Origin: Cladopsammia gracilis
Lineage: Eukaryota > Cnidaria > Anthozoa > Scleractinia > Dendrophylliidae
Assembly: GCA_022457155.1 (NCBI GenBank)
Contig: JAJGOT010000220.1
Location: 1,088,501-1,152,500, forward strand
Direction of reading: 5' to 3'
Length of the DNA stretch: 64,000 nucleotides
Shown: positions 36,564 through 48,745 of the stretch, piece after piece
Layout: each line of letters begins with the position of its first letter
Position numbering within the stretch: position 1 is the stretch's first letter
Position numbers and translations under genes: made by a program
The notes under the pieces: generated by a model
Database searches by the model: none
What the model was told of the DNA's origin: nothing
Seen by the model: only the letters and a program-made list of their open reading frames with translations

Positions 36564-36807
36564 ACTTTTCAAGTGAACCGGAGCAAAATGAAGCAACAGA
36601 CTGAACGCAGTCATATTCCATTTTGGGCTTTCACACAATTTTCAAGATAGGCAGGCTAGTGCCTTATCTTTCAAGTGCCACAGAAGATACGTAATATCAC
36701 GGTAAATTGTCATGATGTTGAGGTCTTATTTACCAACATTTCTAAATTTCAATTCGATCAAGAATTTTAGAGGGCCACCTCAGAGTCAAACGTTTTGCGG
36801 GAACAAT
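36564..36807. repeat. 244 bp direct repeat, copy A'
   Basis: Pairs with 33363-33606. Its left edge is fused to a TTACTCATGCGC-family element at TTTAGTGACTT, sharing the microhomology ACTT. Confidence 0.92.
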
Positions 36808-37507
36808 AAATTAAACACATATTTAGAACGAACGAGGGAACGGATGTAAGTAATACTGAAGAAAAATGACAGAATGTCTAGCATGAATAAAGATCCATTT
36901 ATTTGTGAACAATTATTGCTGCCACCATTACGTGTAATTATTAAAATAATTATTTAAATAAAATTTTGATTTTGTCCCTGGGCATTTGCACTCTTTCAGA
37001 AGCCCCACCGTGGGGATTTGTACGTATAAGCTGACCCCACCGTGAGGCATTTGCAACATTGTTAAAAAAAGACAAATGCCTGACAAATGCCGGGGGGGAG
37101 GGGGGAGGGGGGATTAGCGGGCTTGGAATTGACGGAGCAATTACCTTTGTCCGACTTGTTCCTTCTTTGAAATGTAAACCACAACATGTGCATGTGACTG
37201 TAGTCTTTGAAAGTCTAATTACCTTCGGAGAACAAAAATAAACAAACCTTCAAAATATAGCAATACAAATTACTGTAGTTGATGTTAAATTGAATTCTAG
37301 AGCATGATGCAAGATGCAGACCCTCAGGTTTTTGTTTTACTTCCACCTCTAATTTCCACTGTCAAAGATCTACTGTACATCTTCACGCTTGAAATACAGT
37401 GAAACAGGTGAAATGAAAGGCAGTGAAACATCTTTCTTGCTACACGTCATATTTAAAACCTCTTATAAGTTTAAATGTGGACAAAACAGCTACTATCGAG
37501 CTGATAT

Positions 37508-38336
37508 CAGGGCATAACATGTCAATAATTTTGATGGTCTATAAAAATCGATCGTTCTCTGTTGAATTTCATACTAATCAATCGACAAATATCGGAATTC
37601 GATAAAAGTTGATGACATGATTTCTTGTGGTTATCGATTTTTTTTTTTACAGTTTGATTTTAATTGATTTCGATCAACAAGTATCGAAATATAAAAAAAG
37701 AAGTTGGCGAACGCGGATAAATGAAGCAGGATCGGCCATGTCAAGACTTTATTTTACCGATTTTACACTGTAAAAACACAAGCTGAAATCAGAAACTACT
37801 CTTTTCTTCCAATAAAGTGATTCATTTTCATGTCAAATTATTTTACGTCTTATCAGTGATTTATGCATCTCAGTTTCATGCTACTTCTTGATTGCCGCCT
37901 TCTGTCACACAGTGTCACGCTGCTTCTGTCATGTTCTCATAAAACCTGATTAAACTCCAGCACTAATCAATTTTAACAGAATTTAACGGCCTTTTGGGGT
38001 CCATCAAGCACTGAACGAACCACTGTTTACCTTGGTTTATCATTTCTCAAGGTGATTTTTCGATTCTACATTGAATAACAAAGCACTTGGTTGCTCAGTT
38101 TTTTTTATGTAAGTTTATTGCCGTAAAGATTTACTTCAGAGCGGTTTATGCTTCCATAGAAAAGTCGTTCGAGCTATTATTAGTTTGGTTAATTTCGTAG
38201 CTATGAAAATCTTGTGATTATCGACTTTTATCAACGAATTAAACCTGTCGATTGACAATTATCGACGAATTTCGAGTACTGTCGACTTATCGACTACGTT
38301 TTCGATGATCGAATTTGATCGACATGTTACGCCCTG
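37508..38336. mobile_element. CAGGGC-ended element, hAT-like
   Basis: CAGGGCATAACATGTC and GACATGTTACGCCCTG form the ends, with the 6 bp direct repeat TGATAT at 37502-37507 and 38337-38342. ATCGA-rich motifs fill both ends. CAGGG termini recall hAT elements, although those usually duplicate 8 bp, so the class is tentative. Confidence 0.6.
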
Positions 38337-38552
38337 TGATATTTTTTTTTTCAACGCTCAAAGTCGCAGACTTTTGCCAATCTGTTTGTAAACAAATACG
38401 CTTTAATAATAATTTTAAACTAGTTGGATGTGCACAATATCAAATAGAAACTAATAATCAATCGCCCCAAAAATAACCCTGAACCCTGTCCAGTTGGACA
38501 TTAGGTTGACAGTTAAACTTACTACATGTAATTTAAAACTCAAATCACTTAC

Positions 38553-38636
38553 CTTTTCCAGCTTTTCTTGTCCTTTCTCAAGTTTCTCGGCTTTAATGGG
38601 TCTTTCTGCATGTACCGGTATCCATGAACCACTCAT
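38553..38636 (-). CDS. first coding exon of an unidentified minus-strand gene
   Basis: On the minus strand ACAATGAG begins a 28-codon exon, MSGSWIPVHAERPIKAEKLE followed by KGQEKLEK, ending phase 0 at a strong donor AAG|GTAAGTGAT. The peptide is rich in Lys and Glu and predicts a charged helix. Later exons should lie at lower coordinates; none was recognised among the elements there, so the product is unknown. The region just upstream (38640-38950) is less AT-rich and includes an AAAATGGCGG sequence, as often seen near animal promoters. The exon sits between two halves of a duplicated segment (see findings), so it may be a copied or moved 5' end. Confidence 0.5.
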
Positions 38637-39822
38637 TGTCTTCTATTGTTTGTGAGGTATTGTATTTTTGGTTTTGTTTGCATTTGTATTATTGTCGTTC
38701 TTTGTTCCTTTTGTTTTACGTAAGCTTAATTTGTGACCGGTACATGCAGAATTCCTCGCGACCGGCACAAACCGGCGAACAAGCAGACTTCTTTGCGCTA
38801 AATCGTAAGTTAGCCACGAAAAGGACAGTTTGCAAAGCAATTTCGCCAGCCTTTTGTCACTAGACAGGACTCTGAATCGACGAAATAAAATAAATATTCT
38901 GTGCTGACGCTGTGGGCAAAAATGGCGGAATTAGTTGTCGTGAAAACTCGAACCAGTCCTCCCGCTGACCATACCCTGCAAACGCGAGCAGGGTAGGGGA
39001 AGGAAGTGGACCGAAAAAAAAATCTAACCCCTGATCGGTATGAAAGAAAAATGCTACAGAAAAACTGCCAACGCCATTGGTAAGAGGTAAGATAAAAACC
39101 ACTTATGCAGATTTGTTTATAGTTTTAAACTGAAAAGTCGCTGAACAGGATCAGGAAAGGATGGATTTCCAACGAGTAAAACTTTTTTCGTCACCTTCAT
39201 TTTACTCAGTTTTACTGGAGGAGTAATAATGGCCTTTTTTATACACAAAAATGGCATAAATTTTAACTGGGTGGAAAAACGTTAATAAAAACGGAACTGG
39301 AACCGGAACCGGGCCAAAAATCAGTCAACTTCCGTGCGTTCTGGTCACGTGATTCAAGACGTCATACTGATGACGTTGATAAAGAACTTATTTTTATACT
39401 TATATCTACCAACATGCAAAATTTTTTAACTTTGCATTTCACACTTTCAAAGATACATGCATTCAAAGATACTAGTCCCCAGATCCCCCTATTTGCTCAT
39501 GTGTATAGCCCACCTTAATTTTGAAAATCCAGAACCACACCCGGCATGACGAAATGTTATAAGCGAATGCCTTCCTTGCCACGTTGACTGTATTTGCATT
39601 TATCAAACCATGTTTCTAAAAAACGTTTAAAGGCACTTGGAGGCATAGTCACGTGACTGATGATGTCATCGCACTCAGTCAATTAAAATAGGTATATGGT
39701 AGGTGTAAATAGCATGTGGTGTAGTATCCTCATACACTCAAAATTGAGTTATTTGGCATCGAAAATTTTTCTGGTGCAAAGGGTGCTGGGAAGGTTTTTA
39801 ATATAATTATAATATATTATTA

Positions 39823-40292
39823 CTCATGCGCGAAGCAGCATGAGGTAAGGTTTCGGCTCCGTTTTTCTTGTTATTATTTTTATTTTTTGTGTCACGATTT
39901 TGCATGCAAATTTATGCACGTATATTTTAAATTGTGCACTTCCGGTTCATGTCTTCGCCATTTACACTTCCTGTTTAGTGACTTCCGGCTACTGTCACTT
40001 CCGGTAAAATAACGTTACTTACGTGTCACGACAGCATCTCCTACAACCCTACATACATTACTATGTTCACGTTTGGTATATATAAGACTTAGAAGAATCA
40101 CTGGCTTCATTGTGGTACAGCCTTCATTTCCAAAACATTCAATAGTAATCAACGTGGTTTGCGGGAACGATGACTGAATGAAAGGAGTAACTTAGCTCCA
40201 GGTCGGACATTTTCTTATCATGTTTAAAATATGCCATAAAATTTTCTTACGCATGCGCATGAGTAAAGGCTGCTTGGAGCCTCTTGTTTAAT
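39823..40292. mobile_element. TTACTCATGCGC-family miniature element
   Basis: Starts ATTACTCATGCGCGAAGC, contains TGTGTCACGATTTTGCATGC and CACTTCCGGTTCATG, and ends TTACGCATGCGCATGAGTAA then GGAGCCTCTTGTTT. The 370 bp before it (39450-39815) also match 33615-33980. Confidence 0.72.
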
Positions 40293-40400
40293 TATTATTA
40301 ATGTCTTCATAAATGAACTGGATGATCTTTTTCCAAATTGTTCCCTAAGGGAGCGGGTCATAGCCCATGACCAAAGGTCCCCTAGGGTTTTCTCTTTACT

Positions 40401-40674
40401 CTAAAGTTCCAACACCTTTCTCAAAATCCTTGCTGTTCCCAGTGGCGTAGTCTTCTGAAGTAATGAAATACTAATTTTAACATTCAACTTTGCCAACCAC
40501 TTGTCAAAATTTTTGTTACACTTCCCAATGATCCGACAACGATTGGTACCACCTGTACAGTTCTCATGTTCCATATTCTATTAATTTCTCTTTTAAGTTC
40601 CTGATACTTTTCAACTTTCTCATTCTCCTTTTCACCAATTCTTTTATCCGCTGGTACGGCAATATCAATATTAT
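40401..40674 (-). pseudogene. second R2-superfamily fragment, C-terminal end only
   Basis: The minus strand encodes IDIAVPADKRIGEKENEKVE, then YQELKREINRIWNMRTVQVV, then a GSLGSVTK stretch, ending at TAG 40403-40401. This is the same C-terminal module as in the neighbouring longer copy (DMTVPSDRNI, WHMKTVVIPVVVGALGTVKK) but clearly diverged, so it is another family member. Its 5' side is cut at about 40674, where a small inverted-repeat element begins. Confidence 0.75.
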
Positions 40675-41162
40675 TATTACTCATGCGCGAAGCGGCATGA
40701 GGTAAGCTTTCGGCTCCGTTTTTCTTGTTATTTTTATTATGTTTATTTTTTGTGTCACGATTTTGCATGCAAATTTATGCACGCATATTTTAAATTGTAC
40801 ACTTCCGGTTCATAGCTTTGCCACTACACTTCCTCTTTAGTGACTTCCGGCTACTCTCACTTCCGGTAAAAGAGCGTTACTCATGTGTCACGACAGCGTC
40901 TCCTAGAACCCTACTTACATTAGCAATGTTCATGTTTGGTATATATAAGACATAGAAGAATCATTCCCTTCATTGTGGTACAGCCTTCATTTCCAAAACA
41001 ATCAATAGTAAACAACGTGGTTTGCAGGAGCGATGACTGAATAAAAGGAGTACTGTTCGCCATGTCGGACATCTCTTATCATCTTCTTATCTTCTTATCA
41101 TCTTCTTCTCAGCTTCTTAACTTACTTACGCATGCGCATGAGTATAGGCTGCTGGAAGCCTC

Positions 41163-41165
<3 letters not shown>
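40675..41165. mobile_element. TTACTCATGCGC-family miniature element next to the R2-like fragment
   Basis: Same ends and body as 39823-40292, flanked by ATT-rich sequence on both sides. It cuts off the R2-like fragment at 40674. Confidence 0.72.
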
Positions 41166-41205
<40 letters not shown>

Positions 41206-41320
41206 GCAGTAAAACTATCTGTATGCACAGTGTTATAAAGCAACACAGGGCGCAAAGCGTAACCTGTGCGCAAGAGCGAAACTTAAAAAATAAAAAAAAA
41301 AAAAAAGTCAGTTACTGAAA

Positions 41321-41483
41321 CCTTATATCTACAAATCTAAAAACAATAATCTAAGCATATAAATGTCTCTAATATCTCTCATTCTACGTATAAATAACTT
41401 ACTAAATAAATAGAAAAAAAACTTATATATACAAATCTAAAAACTATAATCTAAGCATATAGATGTCTCTAATGACTCTCATT
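41321..41483. repeat. direct repeat of about 55 bp, about 100 bp apart
   Basis: TACAAATCTAAAAAC, ATAATCTAAGCATATA and ATGTCTCTAAT recur at 41330 and 41430 with few changes. Confidence 0.7.
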
Positions 41484-41519
41484 TTTCCTGGCCGACAGTC
41501 GGGCTTTGGTCGCGGATCT

Positions 41520-41672
41520 TCACATCACAACCTTGAAAGTTCTCGCTATATTTAGGGATGACGATAAGACTGCCTCTGCCTTACGTCCTACCAGTGATTG
41601 AACTGAGGCTTCGCTTTCTCTCGACCAGCCTCTCAGCACATCCATGATGATGTTATGCTGAATCGCCTCGTA
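41520..41672 (-). pseudogene. short C-terminal remnant of another retroelement-type protein
   Basis: The minus strand is open for about 50 codons: AIQHNIIMDVLRGWSRESEA, SVQSLVGRKAEAVLSSSLNI, ARTFKVVM, then TGA. It is followed on the minus strand by two direct repeats of about 100 bp (41321-41483) and an oligo-T/A tract (41285-41306). It looks like a 3' end of a retroelement distinct from the R2-like copies. The attribution is tentative. Confidence 0.35.
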
Positions 41673-41673
41673 C

Positions 41674-41725
<52 letters not shown>

Positions 41726-41839
41726 TTATTATTATTATTATTATTATTATTAATATTATTATTATCTCTTTTATCACAGTCTTTGCTGGTGTTCTTTTTG
41801 TGCATCAGCCGGCTGCAAACCATGCACCTAGAGCGTCAG

Positions 41840-43166
41840 TCACTCAAGTCAATCATTCTGTTCATACACTGAGCACCTTTCTGAGGATTCGTGCAGATCC
41901 CAACATGCAGATCTTTTGAATCTCTGTCATAGTAGCTCTCTCTGATACTATGTTGATGTTTTCTACCATACCCTTCTTCACTGTACCAAGCGCACCAACA
42001 ACCACAGGGATCACTACGGTTTTCATATGCCACATTCTCTGTATTTCTAGTTCTAGGTCTTTGTACTTTTTTCTTAGGCAGTTTCCTTCAGTGCGATGTT
42101 TCTATCTGATGGAACAGTCATATCAATCAGTTTGCAGGTGGAATTCACTGAATCTTTAACGACGATGTCTGGCCTATTCGCTGTTATAGTTCTATCAGTA
42201 TTGACTGGCATGTCCCACATGATGGTGATGTTGTTATCTTTATTGTGCACCACAGTCTCTGGCTCGTGTTCGTACCATTTGTCTGTAATCTCTATATCAT
42301 GATCTTTACAGATGCTCCAATGGGGATATGCTGCAGCATTATTGTGTCTGGAGATGTACCCTGTTTTGGCTAATACCTCACATCCAGATACAATATGGTC
42401 CACTGTCTCTTCATGTTGCGAACACATTCTGCATTTGCTCTCCACTTGCTGGCCACATATTACTTTCTGGTAGTTTCTGGTGTTTATTGCCTGGTCTTGA
42501 GCTGCCACAAGTAGTCCCTCTGTTTCTCCTTTCAAATTACTTGATAACCATTTGTTGGTGGTGACTGTGTCTACATAAGGCTTCTCTAGGATCTTTGGAT
42601 ACTGGCTATGCAATGCTTTATTTTTCCACTTTTCTTCTTTCATCGACTTCATCTTGGACTTAAACACGTGTTTCAGGGCTTTAGCATTTTCAGAGGCAGA
42701 TTTATCTTCTCTGTTCTCAATCTCTGGCATTGTTACTTCCCTTTTGAATTTAGTAGTGTTCTTGGATACTGAATTTTTGGCTTTAGATCTTTCATGTTCA
42801 AGCACCTGCTTTGGATATTGTCCTTCTTTGTGCTTCAGATAGTGATCAAGCCCTATTGTTGCTGTTTTGAGTGCTGTTTCTACATCAATCAGGCCCCTAC
42901 CTCCATCTTTTCTTGGGATATACAGCCTTTCCACATCTGCTTTAGGATGTAACATCTTGTGCATATTCAATAGTTTGCGTGTTTTTGTGTCAATCTTCTT
43001 CAGTTCTGAGATTTTCCAGTCAGTGATACCAAAGCTATATTGTACAACTGGGACTGCAAGACTATTGATAGCTTCTATTTTGTTTCTTCCATTGAACTTA
43101 GTTCTTAGGATTAATCTTACTCTCCTATTATATTATTTTCTTATCTTCTCTTTCATTTTGCTATGC

Positions 43167-43213
<47 letters not shown>

Positions 43214-43692
43214 CTGATCCAACTCTTGTATTTCTGTGTCATCATCTATTACTATGTTTCCAGTTGAGGCCAGTTTACCTTTCTTGAAACTGGCTTTGGC
43301 ACATTTCTCAAGTCCAAATTCCATACCAATATCATCACTGAATTGTTTCACTATTTTCAGTTCTCCAACTTTTTCTTGCTCGTTCTTGCTATACAATTTT
43401 AGATCATCCATATAAAACAGATTGCTGATTGGAGCACTTGTGTTTAAGATCTTGTAACCATACCCAGATGTAGCCAGCTCTGATGTTAAAGGCACAAGGG
43501 CTAGACAAAATAGCAGAGGTGAGAATGAATCTCCTTGAACGATTCCTCTTTTGATCTTGATCTGAACTGTCGTGATAATCCATCATTGTAAGATAGCTTC
43601 ATCGTAGTTTTCCAGTTGCTCATTGAGGTTATCATGAACTTGATTAGTTTTTCATTAAATCTGTACATCTGTAAGGTCTTCAGTATCCAACT
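41840..43692 (-). pseudogene. R2-superfamily non-LTR retrotransposon, 5'-truncated and broken
   Basis: Read on the minus strand from 43692, the coding sequence shows part of the reverse transcriptase palm, then QGDSFSPLLF (about 43540), the catalytic FYMDD (about 43405), a long connecting region, a CCHC knuckle C-x2-C-x8-H-x4-C (CRMCSQHEETVDHIVSGC, about 42430-42370), and RPDIVV...IDMTVP (about 42170-42110). The last matches the PD-(D/E)xK restriction-like endonuclease of R2, NeSL and related elements. Damage is limited: a frameshift near 43570, one in-frame TAA near 43132, and a stop/frameshift near 42070. No N-terminal zinc fingers are present, so the 5' end is missing. The damage suggests a fairly recent dead copy. 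Confidence 0.85.
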
Positions 43693-43850
43693 GTGAGGAA
43701 GTAAGTAAGTAAACTAAAATAAAAAAATAATGGGCGATTCGACAATAAATTTTGCAAAGCTTCTGCGCAAGAAAAATAAAAAAATGAAAAAAGGCGAAAA
43801 AGAAATCCTCCTCACGTCGTGTGTCCTGAGACAAAATACTCCACGATTTT

Positions 43851-44140
43851 TAAGGTGCCGTTCACGAGGCGATTTTTATCTGCAACGTGCAACGCGACGC
43901 TGACAAGAGCTGTTACGAGACAAGTTGTGGATGAGATTGCGTGTGTAACCTCTGTGCAACTTGTTTTGCAACGATAAATTGCATTGCGAGTTGCAGAAAA
44001 AGTTGACCACTTATCTACTTTTTGCCACGTTGCGAGACAAGTTGCAAACATGTAATCAGCAACTTGTGTCGCAACGGCTCTCGTCAGCGTTGCTTTCTAA
44101 GTTGCAGGAAAATTTTTGCCTCGTGTAACAGCACCTTTAG
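43851..44140. mobile_element. AAGGTGC-ended miniature element
   Basis: TAAGGTGCCGTTCACGAGGC and CGCTGACAAGAGC at the left are mirrored by GGCTCTCGTCAGCG and GCCTCGTGTAACAGCACCTT at the right. The core repeats GTTGCAA/TTGCAAC motifs. Confidence 0.75.
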
Positions 44141-44394
44141 AATATTTTGGCAGCCTTGTGCAGAGGTTTCTGCGATATCCTACACTTCCTAACCAGTCAC
44201 AACTATCAGTAACTCGTCTTCCTTCTTCTAAGCCATATCAGTAACTGCAACTAGAATATTGATGAAACAGGAACAGCCATGAGCTTCTCTTCGGCCATGT
44301 TTGTTTTGATAAATTATCCATGTGCATGCTTAGCGAGATTAGTCCTTACCGTTTTTCAAAAGCTGAGATCATGCTTACACTGGAAAAGTTGAAA

Positions 44395-44760
44395 ATTTAC
44401 AAGTCATGTAAATTTGGATTTACAACATGTAAATTTGTATTTACATGATTTGTAAATTATAATTTACATGTTAATGCTTTGTAAATTAAAATTTACAAGA
44501 AATTTACATGTTTCAATGGATCATGTAAATGTACTGTAAATTGCCATTTACAGTGTCATTTTCTAAGGCTATAATTTGCCGAACATGTAAATAACATGTA
44601 AATTGTTTTCGATAGATTTACAGTATATAAGACATGTAAATTTTCCGAAACATCCTGTAAATATCATGTAAATGGTTTACCAGACTGAAGGGGGATTCGA
44701 GAACCCTGTAAATTTAATTTACATGTTTCAATGGATCATGTAAATGTACCGTAAATAGTA
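44395..44760. repeat. cluster of TGTAAATT / AATTTACA motifs
   Basis: About 25 copies of TGTAAA or TTTACA in both directions lie within 365 bp, many forming short back-to-back palindromes such as CATGTAAATT and AATTTACATG. Confidence 0.75.
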
Positions 44761-45256
44761 ACTAAATAATGATTTATGTAAGTGAGAAAAGGAGGGCTCA
44801 GTATTGAAACTGTTTACAGTGAGAGTATCAGTATCGAACTTCTCGATAACTAGAATTAAAGTCATTTTCCCCTGCTTCACTCTTTTACGATTATTCGTTA
44901 ACTGTTTTAAGTTTCCTCTAACGGCTCGAGTTATGAAGATTCTAAAAACTCACGCTAAAATACGGGTGCCGTTGAAACAATGAAATCCACCGGCATCATG
45001 TTATTGAAGGTAAATGGAAATAGGAGGCTAGTGAAATACATTAACACTGATAAATTACATAGGACTTCCATCATACCATCGGATTTCATCGAAACTTACA
45101 ACTTTCACCGATGATGCCCTTCTTTACTATTTAAAGCTTAAACTACATACTTATCAAACACCATGTCATTGAAAAAGGGAGACTCTAGACACCAGTGTAA
45201 CAATCATGTAACCCTTTAAAAGTCGTGTAAATGAAAGTATCGAGACTGATAAATCC

Positions 45257-45397
45257 TCCAAGGTGCGGGATTGCAGAAAATTGGAATATACTAATTTGCA
45301 TCTCATTGAATAAGAATAGAGCTCATTGTCTCAATGCCTCGTTCTAAAAAGAATTGAAAAGAATAGAACCAATTTTCCACAATCCCGCACCTCAATC
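45257..45397. mobile_element. 141 bp element with 9 bp target duplication
   Basis: AGGTGCGGGATTGCAGAAAA and the inverted TTTTCCACAATCCCGCACCT lie at the ends. GATAAATCC flanks it at 45248-45256 and 45398-45406. Confidence 0.8.
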
Positions 45398-46733
45398 GAT
45401 AAATCCCTGTAAAAGAAGCGCTTTTCAAGAGCGTGCACTCGGGCATATTGTTGATTGCTGGCAGCATTCGGGAAATGCAACAACAGACAGAGCCAACGTC
45501 AAGATTACTTAGCGTTCGGTATTGGTAGAATAGCTTGCCGAAATATTATAAAAGTACGGAGAATTTCCTTGAAAATGATGTCGCGCATGTGATGCGTTAC
45601 GCGTGACACGCGTCAGAACTCTCATGTAAAACAAGTCCAGCCCCCTTATTGAAATTGTTCCAGCATTGATAAAGTCAAAAATGATATAATCAAATAGTCC
45701 AAATTTAAATTTCAAAGAAAGATTCGTAAAAGTTGCGTAGTCTATTCCAGATGTTCAGTTTCAGTGGATTGAGTAAATGGGTATCCCCGTGAGCACCTGA
45801 AAATGTTTTACCCTTTATGAGGATCCTGGGGAAATATAACAATAAATTTTTCAGTTATTCTAGGAGCGAAATAACATAAGCAGAAGCTGGATTCTCCTCA
45901 GTGACTCTTTGGATACGGGAAGGCTATAAACTCGGGCGTATGAAAGGGTACAATCTATCTCCCTATAAATGACGCATCTACCGCTGAATAATGAAGGCCG
46001 CTGACCCGAAGGCGGCGAAGGCGGCGAAGGCGGGATATTTTCAACGGTCGAGTTTGACTTCAGGCGAGGCTTCGGGCCTTAAAACGGCTTTAATCAGTGG
46101 AAATATCAATACAAAACGCCTTAAAAGAATGAAGAAGAATCCACGCATCTTTGCAGGTATGTTTTTACCGCTGGGGAGCGTTTCGATTTGATTTGTACTG
46201 TCAACCATGCGTGCATTTCTGGCATGAATCTACATGTAAGCAGATGTAAGACTAAAGTTAAGCTTAACTGAAATGTGACAATGTTTGTTCAAATTCAATT
46301 GATTTTCGAAAGCTACATGTAAATACTCAAATCAGTTTAGTTTCACAAAAATGGTGGGATATATTTCACTTTAAACTGGCACAACTTGATAGCGGAGCAC
46401 TCGCCAGGCCGAAGGCCTGGCTGCGCAGCCCCATACTCATAGAACCTGTGCCGTCATTTTTCATGGTCATGGATAGCGGAATGTTTCGCGGGCGCGTGTG
46501 TGTGTCACACAGGACCGCGCGTCACATCGTGGTGTGTCACACAGGACCGCGCTCCGTCGCGCAGGACTAGCTCGCGGGCGCATATGACGTTGCAAAACAT
46601 GCGCATACGACGTCATGTAGAAACCAAAGCGAGGCTTTGTTTTTTGCGCGGTTACACGGCCGAATGTCACGTCAGCTAGAAAAACACTTTGATTGTCTGC
46701 TGTGTTTACTGAGCGGAGAAAACGGTTGAAATT

Positions 46734-47760
46734 ATGAGTCGTTACTTTCCTGCATTTTTTCGCGGTTTGCTACTCAAGACAGGGATACTCAGAAGCCGCT
46801 TTAGTGGAAAAAGAAGAGCTTCCTGGGATAAAATCTTGCTTCGGGGAACGTCATACATTTTTCAGAGCGGGGAGATGTTTGATTTTATTACGGAATCCAG
46901 TACCACAGGAGCGGAGAAAACGGACACTAAAACTCTCGAACGTTATGAATATGACGGCAAACAACCTTTGCCGAAGAGGAGAAACACTGGACATCGGACA
47001 AACAAACATAAGCAGAAAAGCAAGTAACGTCTAAATGTGATTTGCAAAAATTGTTTAGTTTAATAATAAGACTTAAGCTTAAGCTTCAGTTAAATATGTT
47101 AATTTTACCCGAAGAATTTTCTCCAAGTTTTTGCATTCAGAGCTAAATTTACAACTTTGAATATCCGTGGTTTTGGCAATGAAGCGAAACAACGCTCTGT
47201 TTTTGATTTTGCGAAAAATTCCCGTTCTGATTTTATTTGTTTACAAGAACCTTTAGCGACAAGACAAAATGCGATAATTCTCTGACAGCTAAATGAAATG
47301 GCGCGGTAAAAGTTTCTGGTCGCCCGCTATTGGTAAACAAGGCGGCGTTGCCATTCTTGTCGCTGAAAATACTGATTTCAAATGTTTACAATGGAAAAAA
47401 GATTCTTCTGGTAGAATTGTTAGTGTTTTAACTGATTTCGACGACACGAAAATTAATTTGGTTTTATACTTATGCACCCACGAATCCAAGTGAACGTACT
47501 TTTATGACACAATTCATGAATATTTTTTCCGAACTCTTTTAAAATTATTGCTGGCGATTTTAACTGCATTGAAAACGTTTATGATAAGTTTGGAGGAAAT
47601 CCTACAATTTCCATGGATTTGAAAGATCTGCACAGTGTTCTCTGGCGCAAAAAAACACGGCCGACTGAAAAATACAATGCACATGGTAATAATGCGGATA
47701 AAACTATCGGTACACGTTTGGATAATTTTTTTATTGCTCAGGACTTGTATGATTCCTTTT
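46734..47760 (+). pseudogene. L1-like (APE-type) retrotransposon, 5' part
   Basis: A short ATG frame at 46734-47027 (MSRYFPAFFRGLLLKTGILR, then a basic tail) may be a decayed first product. From about 47140 a second reading frame encodes an AP-endonuclease-like start: LNIRGFGN, then SDFICLQEP, GKQGGVAILVAEN and a later FNCIENVYDKFGG segment. These are the Asn, Gln-Glu and Asn-x-(Leu/Val) positions of L1/Tx1-type endonucleases. Stops and frameshifts (for example near 47284) kill the frame. Coding sequence stops at 47760, where a Helentron-like element is inserted, and resumes at 55145. Confidence 0.75.
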
Positions 47761-48525
47761 TATCTCGTTAATGCGCTTGCGCATTAAGCGAGATTTCGAA
47801 GTCGAGTATTAAAAAGGGACAAAAGTTGTTAACAAAATTTTGTGGACTTTTGTCCGGGGGGGTTTCTTGTTCCTTCTCTATAGAAGCTATATTAGGGCAT
47901 TGAGGATATGGTTGGCTAAAGCGGTTAGGATTTCAAGAAGGGCGTCACATACTGCCACTAAAATGTTTGGGGAGCACCCCCGGACCTATTGTTAATTTCC
48001 CTAGGGTATTGGGATGTCAGAACTTGTGATGAACTTGTCATATCTCACATTACGTTACCGCAAAGGCATTAAGTTCTTCTTATAAAGTTTCGATATCTCA
48101 CGTTACCTATCAGCTTCAATCATTTATCGTAAAGCCAAAAATAGGTCAAATGCGTTTTTTGGCAAACGCAGTTTGAGAATTTCACGGTGTATTTTTACGA
48201 ATGGCGACGTTTTAAGAAAGTTAAATGGGACGGGAAAGTTTGTGTTTTAATATGAGCGATATGGCAGAGCAAAATTTGCGTTTGTTCTAGTACGCGGGTG
48301 GCGGCTTAGAATTTTAAACATGAACGCTTATCAGCATAAGTGGAAAAGCGTTATTTCCTGAATTATTCTAGAGCTCTCACGCAATGCAAGTATGAACGTC
48401 CCAGTATGGGAATCCCGAAACGTCGAGTTGGATATCGAGTTCGAGTTCGAGTTCGAGTTCGAGTTCGAGTTGGACTTCGAGTTGGATTTCGAAATATGAA
48501 AAACTATAATCGATAAAAATCGACA

Positions 48526-48745
48526 GTCTCCTTACGGACACCTCTCTAATAAGGATACCTCTCTATTACGGACAGTTTCCTGTGTCCCGACAAAATTCTC
48601 ACATATTTTCTTTAAAAAAGACCTCTATAATACGGACCCTCTCTAATACGGACAACGGACACTAAATTCGGTCCCAGAGAGCAAATTAATATAAACTTAA
48701 CCTCTTTATCACGGACACTCCGGTGATCAGGTGATGATAGTTTGA
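48526..48745 (+). mobile_element. partial copy of the pogo-like CTCTCTAATACGGACAC family
   Basis: AGTCTCCTTACGGACACCTC and what follows match the left part of the element at 19771-22513. The stretch ATTTTCTTTAAAAAAGACCT is the uninterrupted form of the site where that copy holds a TTAA-flanked insertion. Confidence 0.7.

Larger units (their letters stand above)
33142..37098. mobile_element. element with CATTTGTCAGGCAT ends, internally rearranged
   Basis: GACATTTGTCAGGCAT (after a C run, 33142) and its complement ATGCCTGACAAATGCC (before a G run, 37098) with neighbouring GGGTGGGGCATT motifs form imperfect terminal repeats. The interior carries the 244 bp duplication (33363-33606 and 36564-36807) around foreign sequence. 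Confidence 0.5.
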
